A stretch of DNA of 32,126 nucleotides from NCBI RefSeq assembly GCF_001571285.1, contig NZ_BCTM01000043.1, positions 1 to 32,126 of the forward strand. The letters are read 5' to 3'. Numbering within the stretch: the first letter of the stretch is position 1; each line of letters opens with the position of its first letter. Source of the stretch: Kluyvera cryocrescens NBRC 102467 (GTDB lineage: Bacteria > Pseudomonadota > Gammaproteobacteria > Enterobacterales > Enterobacteriaceae). The notes under the pieces were generated by a model. It did no database searches. It was not told the origin of the DNA and saw only the letters and a list, made by a program, of their open reading frames with translations. Shown one piece after another: positions 1 through 8,719 of this stretch. A program made the translations under genes and the position numbers.

Positions 1-2650
1 CCGCATCCGCATCCGCATCCGCATCCGCATCCGCGTCGGCATCCGCATCCGCGTCGGCGTCCGAGTCAGCATCGGCATCAGCGTCGGCATCCGCATCAGC
101 ATCCGCGTCGGCGTCCGCATCTGCGTCCGAGTCGGCATCCGCATCTGCGTCAGAATCTGCATCGGCATCTGCATCGGCGTCCGCATCGGCATCTGCGTCC
201 GAGTCGGCATCCGCATCCGCGTCCGAGTCGGCATCCGCATCGGCGTCGGCATCAGCGTCCGAGTCGGCATCTGCATCCGCGTCGGCGTCTGCATCAGAAT
301 CCGCATCTGCGTCGGCATCCGCGTCGGCGTCTGCATCAGAATCCGCATCTGCGTCGGCATCGGCATCCGCATCCGCATCTGCATCAGCATCCGCGTCCGC
401 GTCCGCATCGGCGTCTGCGTCGGCATCCGCATCAGCATCAGCATCCGCGTCCGCATCGGCGTCTGCGTCGGCATCCGCATCAGCATCCGCGTCGGCGTCC
501 GCATCTGCGTCCGCATCTGCGTCCGAGTCGGCATCCGCATCGGCGTCTGCATCCGCGTCGGCGTCTGCATCAGAATCCGCATCTGCGTCGGCATCCGCAT
601 CTGCATCTGCATCAGCATCTGCGTCGGCATCCGCATCGGCATCAGCATCCGCGTCGGCGTCCGCATCTGCATCTGCATCGGCGTCTGCGTCAGAATCTGC
701 ATCGGAATCTGCATCTGCATCGGCATCGGCATCTGCGTCCGAGTCGGCATCCGCATCCGCATCCGCATCCGCATCTGCATCCGCATCCGCATCTGCATCT
801 GCATCTGCATCTGCATCGGCATCGGCATCTGCGTCGGCATCCGCATCAGCATCCGCGTCGGCGTCCGCATCTGCATCGGCATCCGCATCAGAATCTGCGT
901 CCGAATCCGCATCCGCATCGGCATCAGCGTCGGCATCGGCATCAGCGTCCGCATCGGCGTCCGCATCGGCATCGGCGTCCGCATCGGCATCAGCGTCTGC
1001 GTCTGCGTCGGCATCTGCATCCGCATCCGCATCGGCGTCCGCATCGGCGTCAGAATCTGCATCTGCATCTGCATCTGCATCCGCATCGGCGTCCGCGTCG
1101 GCGTCTGCGTCAGAATCTGCATCCGCGTCGGCATCTGCATCTGCATCCGCATCGGCGTCCGCATCCGCGTCGGCATCTGCGTCCGAGTCGGCATCCGCAT
1201 CTGCGTCAGAATCTGCATCGGCATCAGCGTCCGAATCGGCGTCTGCATCGGCGTCTGCGTCGGCGTCTGCATCGGCATCTGCATCGGCATCTGCGTCTGC
1301 GTCAGAATCGGCATCGGCATCTGCATCCGCATCAGAATCTGCGTCCGAATCCGCATCGGCGTCGGAATCTGCATCGGCGTCGGCATCCGCGTCCGCGTCC
1401 GCGTCGGCATCGGCGTCTGCATCAGCATCAGCATCAGCATCTGCGTCGGCATCAGCGTCGGCGTCGGCATCGGCGTCCGCATCGGCATCGGCATCGGCAT
1501 CCGAGTCGGCATCGGCGTCAGAATCTGCATCAGAATCGGCATCCGCGTCTGCATCGGCATCAGCGTCTGCATCGGCGTCCGCATCGGCATCGGCGTCCGC
1601 ATCGGCGTCTGCGTCTGCATCGGCGTCCGCGTCTGCGTCCGAGTCCGAGTCGGCGTCTGCATCGGCGTCTGCATCTGCATCAGCATCTGCGTCGGCATCA
1701 GCATCAGCATCCGCGTCGGCGTCGGCGTCCGAGTCGGCATCCGCATCTGCGTCAGAATCTGCATCTGCATCGGCGTCTGCATCAGCGTCGGCGTCCGCGT
1801 CGGCATCTGCATCCGCATCCGCATCGGCGTCCGCGTCCGCATCGGCATCCGCGTCGGCATCAGCATCCGCGTCGGCGTCGGCGTCCGCATCTGCGTCCGA
1901 GTCTGCATCCGCGTCCGCATCGGCATCGGCGTCTGCATCGGCGTCTGCATCCGCGTCTGCATCGGCGTCCGAGTCTGCATCGGCATCCGCATCGGCGTCA
2001 GCATCGGCGTCCGCGTCCGAGTCGGCATCCGCATCGGCATCCGCATCGGCATCCGCATCGGCGTCGGAATCTGCATCCGCGTCGGCGTCTGCGTCTGCGT
2101 CAGAATCTGCATCCGCGTCTGCGTCGGCATCAGAATCAGAGTCATCTCCAGCGATCTCGCTTTCGGCGCGATCGAGGATGGTGAGTTCTTCTGCTATTGG
2201 CGTGTCGGGAAAATCGAGGCCTTCGGTCGGATAACCGGCGGTGGGATCGACGATTTCACCGGTCAGGTCGAGAATAACGTGCGTGTGTGCGCCGCCAGCG
2301 CCTGGCTCTCCGCTCCCAGTTGGGGTTTGCGGGCCTGCGGCAGTGGCTTCAAGAATTTGTGTAGGATCCTGACCTTCGGCAATGGCTTGCTGTATCGCTG
2401 CAATGTCCGTTTGGTCTGTGACATTTGGGGTTGCGGCAATACTGTGGGTGCCATCCCAGTGGCTATCGCGACCGAGATCCAGCGTTTTCCCATCAGGAAG
2501 GGTGAGTGTGACGGCGCCGTTTGCGCCAGTTTCGAGTTGCTCTCCGGCCAGGATTTTATCGCCTTCCACCAATAAGCGTCTGCTGCCATCTGGTGAAATA
2601 GCGAAAACCTGACCGATGATCGCTTTAATTGTGCCGGCTACACCGTTCAT
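1..2650 (-). CDS. Giant LapA-type adhesin, N-terminal part (gene runs off the left edge)
   Basis: This is a large surface adhesin of the retention-module (LapA/BapA-like) class; 883 codons are visible and the C-terminal part lies outside the window. Translation starts at the ATG whose complement is 2648-2650, behind a purine-rich AAGGGGG on the minus strand. Residues 1 to about 100 (beginning [20 protein letters not shown]) look like the beta-rich retention module that plugs the TolC-like pore of the type I secretion system. A TAAG motif at residues 103-106 matches the known LapG cleavage site in both sequence and position. A linker rich in Gly, Thr and Pro follows. From residue 169 to the window edge the protein is a run in which every second residue is Asp, alternating with Ala or Ser. 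There is no N-terminal signal peptide, as expected for type I secretion. The lapG and lapD genes just upstream support the call. The ABC transporter, membrane fusion and outer-membrane secretion genes are not in the window. Confidence 0.9.
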   Translation of the reverse strand, partial: MNGVAGTIKAIIGQVFAISPDGSRRLLVEGDKILAGEQLETGANGAVTLTLPDGKTLDLGRDSHWDGTHSIAATPNVTDQTDIAAIQQAIAEGQDPTQILEATAAGPQTPTGSGEPGAGGAHTHVILDLTGEIVDPTAGYPTEGLDFPDTPIAEELTILDRAESEIAGDDSDSDADADADADSDADADADADADSDADADADADADADADSDADADADADADADADSDADADADADADADADADADADADSDADADADADADADADADADADADADADADADADADADADADADADADSDADADADSDADADADADADADADADADADADADADSDSDADADADADADADADADADADADADADADADADADSDADSDADADSDADADADADADADADADADADADADADADADADADADADADADADSDADADSDADSDADADADADSDADADADADADADADADADADADSDADADADSDADADADSDADADADADADADADADADADADSDADADADADADADADADADSDADADADADADADADADADADADADADADADADADADADADADADADADSDADSDADADADADADADADADADADADADADADADADADADADADADADADADSDADADADADADSDADSDADADADADADADADADADADADADADADADADADADADSDADADADADADADADSDADADADADADADADADADADADADADADADADADADADADADADADADADADADADADADSDADADADADADADSDADADADADADSDADADADADADSDADADADSDADADADADADADADSDADADADSDADADADADADADADADADADSDADADADADADADADADADA
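2..2146 (-). repeat. Coding dipeptide array (Asp-Ala / Asp-Ser)n
   Basis: A continuous six-base-period coding repeat runs from the left edge to about 2146. On the plus strand it reads as atc or gtc (Asp codons in antisense) alternating with Ala antisense triplets (cgc, ggc, tgc, agc) or Ser antisense triplets (aga, gga, cga). On the coding strand this gives Asp-Ala, broken at intervals by Asp-Ser. The visible tract spans about 715 residues, is strongly acidic and very probably disordered. Both Asp codons, all four Ala codons and several Ser codons are used. The peptide pattern is therefore conserved while the DNA is partly degenerate. The true length beyond the edge is unknown. Confidence 0.95.
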
Positions 2651-2982
2651 CTGAATCATCCCCCTTCATTTTATACGGGCTTGTCCATTGCCGCTGGAGC
2701 ACTGTTAAAGTGCTGGTTAGTGCAAAGTCTTTCTACGTATTCAATTACATAGATTAAAACTTCTTATATTTCCGTTCCCAGAATCTTCGGAATAAGACAA
2801 CATCTTTGAGTTTTATCTAAGACTATTGCAAATATAAAAATCATTCTTTGATTTTAATGTTGTTTTAATGGAGATGTCTTGTGAAAAGTTAGTAGGTGGG
2901 AATAAATAATGATTAACGATTAGATGGCTAATAATACTCAGGTACAAAGTCATGTACCTGAAATATTAATATTAAGATTAAG
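2651..2982. promoter_or_regulatory. AT-rich intergenic region upstream of the adhesin gene
   Basis: About 330 bases without a gene separate the small lap-linked ORF from the adhesin. The region is much richer in A and T than the flanking genes and should hold the adhesin promoter, reading leftward. I see no convincing -35/-10 pair. One inverted repeat, AGCACT-N5-AGTGCT at 2698-2714, lies about 48 bases before the adhesin start and could be an operator or a leader hairpin. A second hairpin nearer the other end is listed separately. Confidence 0.45.
2939..2960 (-). terminator. Hairpin downstream of the small lap-linked gene
   Basis: Arms CAGGTACA (2939-2946) and TGTACCTG (2953-2960) form an 8-bp perfect stem with a 6-base loop. 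It lies 22 bases beyond the stop codon of the minus-strand gene at 2983-3324. The minus strand then reads AGTATTATTAG, which is U-rich without a clean U-run. It is plausibly a weak terminator separating the lapGD operon from the adhesin gene. Confidence 0.5.
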
Positions 2983-3324
2983 CTAAATCAGTCTGTCATC
3001 GTCATCGCCGATGAGCCCTTCCAGCCCGCTTAAAGCCTGGCGGGCTTGAGCACGACTCAGTAATTTGCTCTGCGCGGCGGGCGGTAGATCGGTAATACTG
3101 ATGATTCCTTTACTCATTAATACCTCAATAAGGTCTTCCAGAACACGAACCATATTGAGATCGCTTTGCTGCAATTGCTGAATTGTCGCCGTGCGAATAC
3201 TATTTACTTTTAACCACTCATTGATTTCCGCAGTGGCTTCTTCGGCCTGTTCGGTCATCCCGTTGAATTCTACGATTTCAATCCGGACTATGCGTCCTTC
3301 GGCATCACGTTCGATATAGTGCAT
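2983..3324 (-). CDS. Small conserved lap-linked protein (often misnamed tryptophan synthase beta-like)
   Basis: This is a 113-residue soluble protein with no signal peptide or membrane segment. It begins MHYIERDAEGRIVRIE, continues as an acidic helical region, then has a segment DLNMVRVLEDLIEVLMSKG followed by ITDLPPAAQSKLLSRAQAR, and ends in an acidic GDDDD tail. The pattern resembles small gammaproteobacterial proteins, familiar from Pseudomonas, that databases often label as tryptophan synthase subunit beta-like. At 113 residues with no PLP-binding lysine context it is not that enzyme. It starts 17 bases after lapD behind a good AGGAG, so it is probably translated from the lapGD message. 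Its position between lapD and the adhesin suggests a role in adhesin regulation or secretion, but that is inference from location only. Confidence 0.85.
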   Translation of the reverse strand: MHYIERDAEGRIVRIEIVEFNGMTEQAEEATAEINEWLKVNSIRTATIQQLQQSDLNMVRVLEDLIEVLMSKGIISITDLPPAAQSKLLSRAQARQALSGLEGLIGDDDDRLI

Positions 3325-3341
3325 GGCTGCTCTCCTGAGAT

Positions 3342-5282
3342 TTATTGTAGTGTGCTGGCATCGCTGAAATAACGCCCCATCGCGCCATGCAGGCCGATTT
3401 TCTCCAGTACGGCCAGCTCACCTTCCGTTTCCACACGCTCGGCAATGAGTGGCAAATTGATCTGCCGTGTTGCCCAATAGATGGCTTCGATAAAGAGCTT
3501 TTTGTCTTCTTCTTCGTTGATGTGGTGAATGTAGCCACCGTCAACTTTAATCCAGGCAAGCCCCCACTGCGGCAGGTTGCCAATCAGATGGAAGCGACCG
3601 CCGAAGTGTTGGATCCCAAGGCCGCAGCCCAGTTCCTGCAATTTTTTCACCAGCACGCTGACGCGTTCTGGCTCGGGAAGTTCATTCTCATCGAGCTCAA
3701 GCGTTAATCGAGAGGTGAGATGGCGTGCAGTTTTCAGCGGCTGAAGCAGAGCGTTCAGGCTTTCATCATCAGCCACGCTTTCACCGCTGATGCTGAGGGC
3801 AAAGGCGTGAGTGGTGCTTTCCATTGCGCGAAGCGTCTGCTTGAGCATCACCACGTCCATACGGCGGCCAAGCGCCAGGCGACGCACCCACGGAATAAAG
3901 CGGCCTGCTGGGATAATTTCACCTTCTTCCGTTTTAATACGCGCCAGTATTTTTCTATGCAAAACAATATGCTTGTTGTTGCACTCATACACCGGCTGCG
4001 AGTAAAGCTCGAAGGCTTCTTTATCCAGAATAGCGGTGAGCCGCTGGTGCCACTGGTGGTGGTCTTCATCCGGTACCTGCTGTTGTACCACGTCAGGATC
4101 GACAAAGGTGCGCATATCGGCTTCTGCCGCGACCAGAATCTGATCCGCCTGACGCAGCAGGTTCTGCGGAGTGTCGCCGAAGTGGAAGGCGACCTCGGCA
4201 AAATGGGCGACCGGGTTAACATCGCTCAGCCCCGTTTCATTCAGCGCCTTCAACTGGGTGCTGAGGGAGCTGGCAAAGCTCTCCATCTCTTTAGGCAGCA
4301 CCGAAGAGGTGATAATGGCGAACTCACCGCCGCGCACGCGGGCGACAAAGCCTTCGGCGGGGAAGAAGCGCTGCTGCAGATCGTTGAGAATATCGGCAAC
4401 CGCGATTAAAAGTTTATCCGTGCTTGCGCCGCCAAGACGCTGGTTAAGGCCCATCAGATCCTGTACACGTAACAAAATCAGGTTGCCGTCCGCGTGGTCT
4501 TCATCGCTCAGGCGGTTCTGGAATTTAATATCGAACGCCCGGCGGTTATTCAGGCCGGTCAGGCTGTCGTTGTAAGCTTCCTGGCGAAGGCTTTCAGTGC
4601 GCTGCGCCTGCTCGCTAAACAGCGCTTTAAGCTGCGTGACCATCATGTTGGTCGCTTCAACCACCCGGCGTAATTCCGGCGTTTTCGGCAGAGCAGGTAG
4701 GCTCAGGAACTCGCGGCGGCTGATGGCCGTCGCCTGCTCAACAATGTAATTTAGCGGGCGCAGACGATGGCGCAGCAGAACCATCGCGCCAAGAATACAC
4801 AGCGCGCTACAGCCGGTGAGCCAGAGGAAGCTGGCAACCAGGCTGCTCCACAGGCGCGCCAGGGCGAACATCGGGTGGCTGATGACTTCAACGCGCGCTG
4901 CCTGGGTCCACCCTCGCATGACCACGGCTTCCCCCTGGCCAGGATTGAGGTGCACCATGCGCACAAACCAGTTCGGTACGTTGGCGCTCGGTGGAATATT
5001 TTGCCGTTCAATAATCGGTTTGCCGGTTTTGATATCCACGACCTGAATTCGATAGAAATAGCCGCTATCGAAAATGGAGTTCACCATCAGCTCCGTCATC
5101 ACCGGGTCGTCGATGTGCGCGGTCAGCGAGAGACCGAGCGCCGTGGCGGCGTCCTGAGCATGTGCGCCCAGTTGGTTATGATACTGCTCGCGGGAACTTT
5201 CCAGCGTCGCAAAAAAATTGCCGCAGAAGATCGTCAGCGTAAACAGACAGATGCCAATCAGTAGCTGTTTATAAAGGGACAT
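3342..5282 (-). CDS. lapD: LapD-like inner-membrane c-di-GMP receptor (degenerate GGDEF-EAL)
   Basis: The 646-residue protein has the LapD layout. A first membrane helix spans about residues 5-25 and a periplasmic LapD/MoxY-type sensor domain about 26-145. A second helix is near 148-170, followed by a HAMP-like stretch (from RLRPLNYIVEQAT), then GGDEF and EAL domains. The GGDEF signature is RGGEF at 317-321 and the EAL signature is KIL at 444-446, so neither catalytic motif is intact. Both changes are typical of LapD, which binds c-di-GMP rather than making or degrading it. A Trp at residue 125 lies in the periplasmic part, where the known LapD uses a Trp to hold LapG. In the known system, c-di-GMP-bound LapD sequesters LapG and keeps the adhesin on the cell. 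The start follows GGAAG at proper spacing, 9 bases after the lapG stop codon. Confidence 0.93.
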   Translation of the reverse strand: MSLYKQLLIGICLFTLTIFCGNFFATLESSREQYHNQLGAHAQDAATALGLSLTAHIDDPVMTELMVNSIFDSGYFYRIQVVDIKTGKPIIERQNIPPSANVPNWFVRMVHLNPGQGEAVVMRGWTQAARVEVISHPMFALARLWSSLVASFLWLTGCSALCILGAMVLLRHRLRPLNYIVEQATAISRREFLSLPALPKTPELRRVVEATNMMVTQLKALFSEQAQRTESLRQEAYNDSLTGLNNRRAFDIKFQNRLSDEDHADGNLILLRVQDLMGLNQRLGGASTDKLLIAVADILNDLQQRFFPAEGFVARVRGGEFAIITSSVLPKEMESFASSLSTQLKALNETGLSDVNPVAHFAEVAFHFGDTPQNLLRQADQILVAAEADMRTFVDPDVVQQQVPDEDHHQWHQRLTAILDKEAFELYSQPVYECNNKHIVLHRKILARIKTEEGEIIPAGRFIPWVRRLALGRRMDVVMLKQTLRAMESTTHAFALSISGESVADDESLNALLQPLKTARHLTSRLTLELDENELPEPERVSVLVKKLQELGCGLGIQHFGGRFHLIGNLPQWGLAWIKVDGGYIHHINEEEDKKLFIEAIYWATRQINLPLIAERVETEGELAVLEKIGLHGAMGRYFSDASTLQ

Positions 5283-5291
5283 GACCGCTTC

Positions 5292-5987
5292 CTATTCATT
5301 AATTACAAACCCTTCTGCACGCATCCTGGTGAGAAGATCCTGCCAACGAGAGAGCCTTTTACTGTCACCCACGCGCTTGCTGCCGCTGGCTTGTGGGATC
5401 CACAAACCTTCACCGTTAAACGAATAAACGGGAAGCAGGTCGCTACGGGCGGTGGCGGGTAATATGCCGGGTTTCAGGTTATCGAGAACCAGTGGAATCG
5501 CGTCCGGGGTTGAATACCAAGTGACCACCATATGTGCCTGATTTAATTGTAATGCTTTAACGTAGGTAATCCGCAGCTGGCTGGCAGGAACACCTAATTC
5601 TCGTAGGGTGAAATATTTCGCCAGCGCGTAATCTTCGCAATCCCCCGCGCCTTTTCGCAATGCTTCAACCGGCGTCGCCCAATAATCTTCCTGGCCCCAT
5701 ACCGTGATGTCATCGACAAAGCGGATGCGCGAATTGAAGAACTGGTTCACGCGATTCAGGGTGGCCTGAATATTGCCCTCTGGCGGTTTTTTAAGCAATA
5801 ACTGCCAGTCGTCTATATTACGCTGCGCGGTTGGCGAAGCCGGGCCGTACAAGCGCTGAGTGCGGGCATTGATGGTATTAAAATCCCAGCCCGCGCCCAA
5901 GTCCGGTGGAACAAGCAGCAGCGCCAGAAACAATGGCAACCATCGTTTCCAGCGAAAGGCCCGCGCGAGAGCCGCCAGGCGCTTCAT
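5292..5987 (-). CDS. lapG: LapG-like periplasmic cysteine protease
   Basis: This is a 231-residue transglutaminase-like cysteine protease of the LapG/DUF920 family. A basic N-terminus and a hydrophobic segment at about residues 15-32 act as signal peptide or anchor. The catalytic triad is visible as C117 (in AGDCEDYA), H152 (in QAHMVV) and D169 (in LVLDNL). The acidic residues around C117 fit the calcium site described in the family. Its function is to cut the adhesin after the TA of TAAG when c-di-GMP falls and LapD releases it. The gene directly precedes lapD, as in pseudomonads. The ribosome binding site is weak, which suggests coupling to the upstream 554-codon gene, whose stop is 25 bases away. 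Confidence 0.93.
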   Translation of the reverse strand: MKRLAALARAFRWKRWLPLFLALLLVPPDLGAGWDFNTINARTQRLYGPASPTAQRNIDDWQLLLKKPPEGNIQATLNRVNQFFNSRIRFVDDITVWGQEDYWATPVEALRKGAGDCEDYALAKYFTLRELGVPASQLRITYVKALQLNQAHMVVTWYSTPDAIPLVLDNLKPGILPATARSDLLPVYSFNGEGLWIPQASGSKRVGDSKRLSRWQDLLTRMRAEGFVINE

Positions 5988-6012
5988 TTATGCCACGCTC
6001 GTCATTAAGGAG

Positions 6013-7677
6013 TTATGCCGTGTAGCCATGCTGATGACGCCAGTGTTTTCGGTAAGCAACATAGCCGGAGAGGTAGTGCTCAACATCATCAATGCGTACC
6101 CGGAAGCTGTGGTGACGGATAAAGAAGCTGCCAACGATGCGCGGCGGGTTTTTGAAGAACATAGCCAACTCCGGCCAGAAAAAGCCGTTTGCGAGATAGC
6201 GTGCTCGTGTTTCCAGCGCCTGGTTGAATTTGTCGAGATCGAACCCTTCCAGCAGATGACGGTGTTCGGAGTCTGCCAGACGAGCCAGCATACGCGATGC
6301 CGCCATCATCAGCTCCAGTAGCGTAGGGTAGGTGGTTACCCTATGGGTTACAAAGTCGAGGTGATCGCGAACGTTGTCCAGCCCGAACTGGTAGTAGCGT
6401 TCAAGCGGGCGGTACAGCGTTAGCTCATTTACACAGTAGCTTAGCCAGTGGTCGTGAGCTTGCCAGTGCTTCTGCGCAATAAAGTGATCCATGGCGCGTT
6501 CAACGATTGCCAGCCAGCGTGGATCTTTGGTCAGGCCGTATAGACGCATCAGTGCAAAGGCGGCTTCGCCGTCGTAATAAATAATGCGGTGTTCCGCTTT
6601 AAGCGACAGATCGACCGCGTGCAGGACGTGGTTAAACCCGCCGGTGTCGGGCTTTTGCATAAAGCCAATGCCGTTGGCGAGGCGCTGCATTTGCGGCAGA
6701 TAGCGCTCATCGCCGGTCAGCTCAGTGTATTTGCTCATCGCCAGAATACACACTGCGTTGCCGCCGAGCTTAATTTCGCCGCCGGTGTCGATGAGAAAAT
6801 CGGCCTCGCTGCCGTCCGGCAGTTTCCGGGGGGCGATAAGCTCGCTGGAGAGATCGCGTAACGCGCGTTCAATGGCGGCGAGCTGCGTCGGTTGCTGAGT
6901 GACTTCCCAGCCTTCCAGCAGCGCGTAGGTTGAGCTGGCGTGACGCAAAGCGTTGTAGGTTGGAATCGGGCGGTCAAAGCAGGGGAACCAGCCGTAGTGA
7001 TAGCGGCCCGATTTTTTCACCTGCCGTGCCAGATAGTCGGTGGCGGAGAAAATCATCGGGTCAAGCGCCTCTTCCTGCCAGTGTGTTAACTGACGATAGC
7101 CTGCATTACGGCCTTGAGATTCAATGGGATAAACCTGTTTACCGTCGCTGAAAACGCTGCGGGTATTGAAGCGCCAGATAAGCTGCTGCGGTTCATCCGG
7201 CCAGCGTAATGCATGACCAAAGCGCCAGCGGCCATAGTGCGCCAGATTAGCGGCATTAGGCGTCGCGACACCTTCCGCGCCTTGGTACATCAGTGCGTTA
7301 GCATTGATTTCCTGCTCAAGGATCGGCTGGCGGAAGTCGGGCGTAAAGCTCAGACCAAAGCGGAAATAGTTACGCTTAGTCTTGCCGAGCTTTTCTTGCA
7401 GAGCATCCCAGCGCAGGGTCTGAATTTTATCAACCAGATCGACGCGCAGCCAGACGGGCTGGCGGCTCTGTTGGCTCGCCCAACGTTGTAAATCATCCTG
7501 CGCGCGCTGCCATGCTTCATCCAGCGAGTCACCGCAGGCATAGGCCGTGTAGGCGCGATCCTGAGCATTACTGGCGCTCAGAAAAAGGATATAGCCCGGA
7601 AAGGGGGAAGGCTGTGTTGTGATATCAAGCTTTTCGACCTGAGGTCGGATATGCGCAAGTAAATGGTCAACTGACAT
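6013..7677 (-). CDS. Uncharacterised 554-residue protein, predicted alpha/alpha toroid (epimerase or glycosidase-like)
   Basis: The 554-residue protein has no signal peptide and is probably cytoplasmic. The first ~200 residues look like a mixed alpha/beta domain. From about residue 220 the sequence becomes helical, with recurring aromatic and acidic motifs ([59 protein letters not shown]). These are typical of six-hairpin alpha/alpha toroids found in glycoside hydrolases, sugar epimerases and C5-epimerases. I cannot assign a reaction. The start has an excellent AAGGAG. The gene reads toward lapG and may share its transcript. It is also divergent from the hydrolase/Mur-CapA operon across about 120 bases. 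It could belong functionally to either set; the toroid fold fits a role with a glycan or polymer. Confidence 0.85.
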   Translation of the reverse strand: MSVDHLLAHIRPQVEKLDITTQPSPFPGYILFLSASNAQDRAYTAYACGDSLDEAWQRAQDDLQRWASQQSRQPVWLRVDLVDKIQTLRWDALQEKLGKTKRNYFRFGLSFTPDFRQPILEQEINANALMYQGAEGVATPNAANLAHYGRWRFGHALRWPDEPQQLIWRFNTRSVFSDGKQVYPIESQGRNAGYRQLTHWQEEALDPMIFSATDYLARQVKKSGRYHYGWFPCFDRPIPTYNALRHASSTYALLEGWEVTQQPTQLAAIERALRDLSSELIAPRKLPDGSEADFLIDTGGEIKLGGNAVCILAMSKYTELTGDERYLPQMQRLANGIGFMQKPDTGGFNHVLHAVDLSLKAEHRIIYYDGEAAFALMRLYGLTKDPRWLAIVERAMDHFIAQKHWQAHDHWLSYCVNELTLYRPLERYYQFGLDNVRDHLDFVTHRVTTYPTLLELMMAASRMLARLADSEHRHLLEGFDLDKFNQALETRARYLANGFFWPELAMFFKNPPRIVGSFFIRHHSFRVRIDDVEHYLSGYVAYRKHWRHQHGYTA

Positions 7678-7799
7678 TTATTCTCCTTGTTGCGCGAGTC
7701 AATCCCTGGACATAATTCTTTGGGCCAGAATAACATTATGTTTGGCAATTTGTGTATTCTGTCGAAAATGTTTATCCGATATTTAACCGGAGAAGAAAA
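7678..7799. promoter_or_regulatory. Divergent promoter region between the 554-aa gene and the Mur-CapA operon
   Basis: These 122 bases separate two outward-facing starts. They are A/T-rich relative to the genes and must hold promoters for at least the plus-strand operon. A strong AAGGAG serves the minus-strand gene and CGGAGAAG serves the plus-strand hydrolase. I could not fix a reliable -35/-10 pair on either strand. The shared spacer suggests the two transcription units could be co-regulated. Confidence 0.4.
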
Positions 7800-8675
7800 G
7801 TGCGCGGATGGATTGCCTGGATTGTATTATTTCTAAGTATCTCCTTATCTGCGTGGGCATCGCCGCCGCTTCTCTGGAATCAACCGGCAAAACAGGATAA
7901 TTGCCCCATCAATGAAGATGCCGTATGGGTTAACTACGATGGCGGGAAAGCCTGTATTCGCTATTTTGCCGGCGGAAATTTACAGTCGGCAGCTAACGTC
8001 CTGGTGGTATTGCCGGGCGATCGGGATGCGTTCATGCACCACGACCCTGTCGCTATTCCAAATAATACGCGAGAAGCGCAGGATCTGCGGGCGCAGAAAC
8101 TGGCGGAAAAAGCCCAGCTACCGGTGATTATTCTCGCCCGGCCTGGGACCTATGGATCCAGCGGTGATCACGCCAATCGCCGCCAACGCGCTGAGTTCCT
8201 GGCTATCGATGCGGCGTTAACGCAGCTGCGTCAGCGCTATCATATTGAAAAATTTGTTCTGTCGGGTCAAAGCGGTGGCGCCACGGCAGCAGCAGCGGTC
8301 ATGACCCTTGGCCGCCAGGACGTGAGTTGCGCCATTCTGACATCCGGAGCCTACGGTCTGCTGGAACGCGCCGAACGATTACGCGTGGCGCGCGGTGAAC
8401 GTAGCCAACCGAATAGAGATATTACCGGGCGGCTAAACCCTTACGATCCTCTCGACCATATTGCCAATATTCCCCCCGACCCGAAACGCCATATATTAGT
8501 TATCGGTAATTTGCAGGACCGGGTTACGCCTTTTGATTTACAGGTTAAATTTGCCACTGCTTTACGTAACCACGGACACACGGTGTCATTAATAGAATGG
8601 CCAGCTGCTTCACCGAAATTTCATAACCTTAAATCAAATGCGTTATTAAAGAATTTACTGCAATGTAGATTATGA
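7800..8675 (+). CDS. Exported alpha/beta-hydrolase (serine esterase/peptidase fold)
   Basis: From the GTG at 7800 this is a 291-residue protein. That start is chosen because CCGGAGAAG precedes it and it puts a clean signal peptide (MRGWIAWIVLFLSISLSAWA) at the N-terminus; an upstream GTG at 7752 lacks these. The mature part has the alpha/beta-hydrolase nucleophile elbow GQSGGA with Ser about 158. A later Asp (NLQDRVTPF) and His (KFHNL) can complete the triad. A segment LARPGTYGSSGDHANRRQ resembles the region before the elbow in exported hydrolases. The substrate is unknown. The gene overlaps an in-frame ATG of the next gene as ATGA, so the two are almost certainly cotranscribed. A periplasmic hydrolase beside a ligase/CapA fusion could trim or release a polymer, which is inference. 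Confidence 0.85.
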   Translation: MRGWIAWIVLFLSISLSAWASPPLLWNQPAKQDNCPINEDAVWVNYDGGKACIRYFAGGNLQSAANVLVVLPGDRDAFMHHDPVAIPNNTREAQDLRAQKLAEKAQLPVIILARPGTYGSSGDHANRRQRAEFLAIDAALTQLRQRYHIEKFVLSGQSGGATAAAAVMTLGRQDVSCAILTSGAYGLLERAERLRVARGERSQPNRDITGRLNPYDPLDHIANIPPDPKRHILVIGNLQDRVTPFDLQVKFATALRNHGHTVSLIEWPAASPKFHNLKSNALLKNLLQCRL

Positions 8676-8719
8676 TTGGCCAATACCCGGCTGGTCATCG
8701 CAATAACAAGGATGCTGAA

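Noticed and set aside
1-2146. Regular short repeats that could be taken for a CRISPR array or satellite DNA
   Set aside because: The period is six bases, there are no unique spacers, and the tract is one open reading frame that continues from a recognisable adhesin N-terminus.
2263-2612. Three overlapping ORFs of 76-108 codons on both strands
   Set aside because: They lie in other frames of the adhesin N-terminus, whose own frame shows the retention module and the TAAG motif.
2983-3324. Tryptophan synthase beta subunit as a function
   Set aside because: The protein is far too short and has none of the enzyme's motifs; the name is a database carry-over.
3720-4409. 229-codon plus-strand ORF
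   Set aside because: It is antisense to lapD, has no family resemblance or ribosome binding site, and the lapD frame is clearly real.
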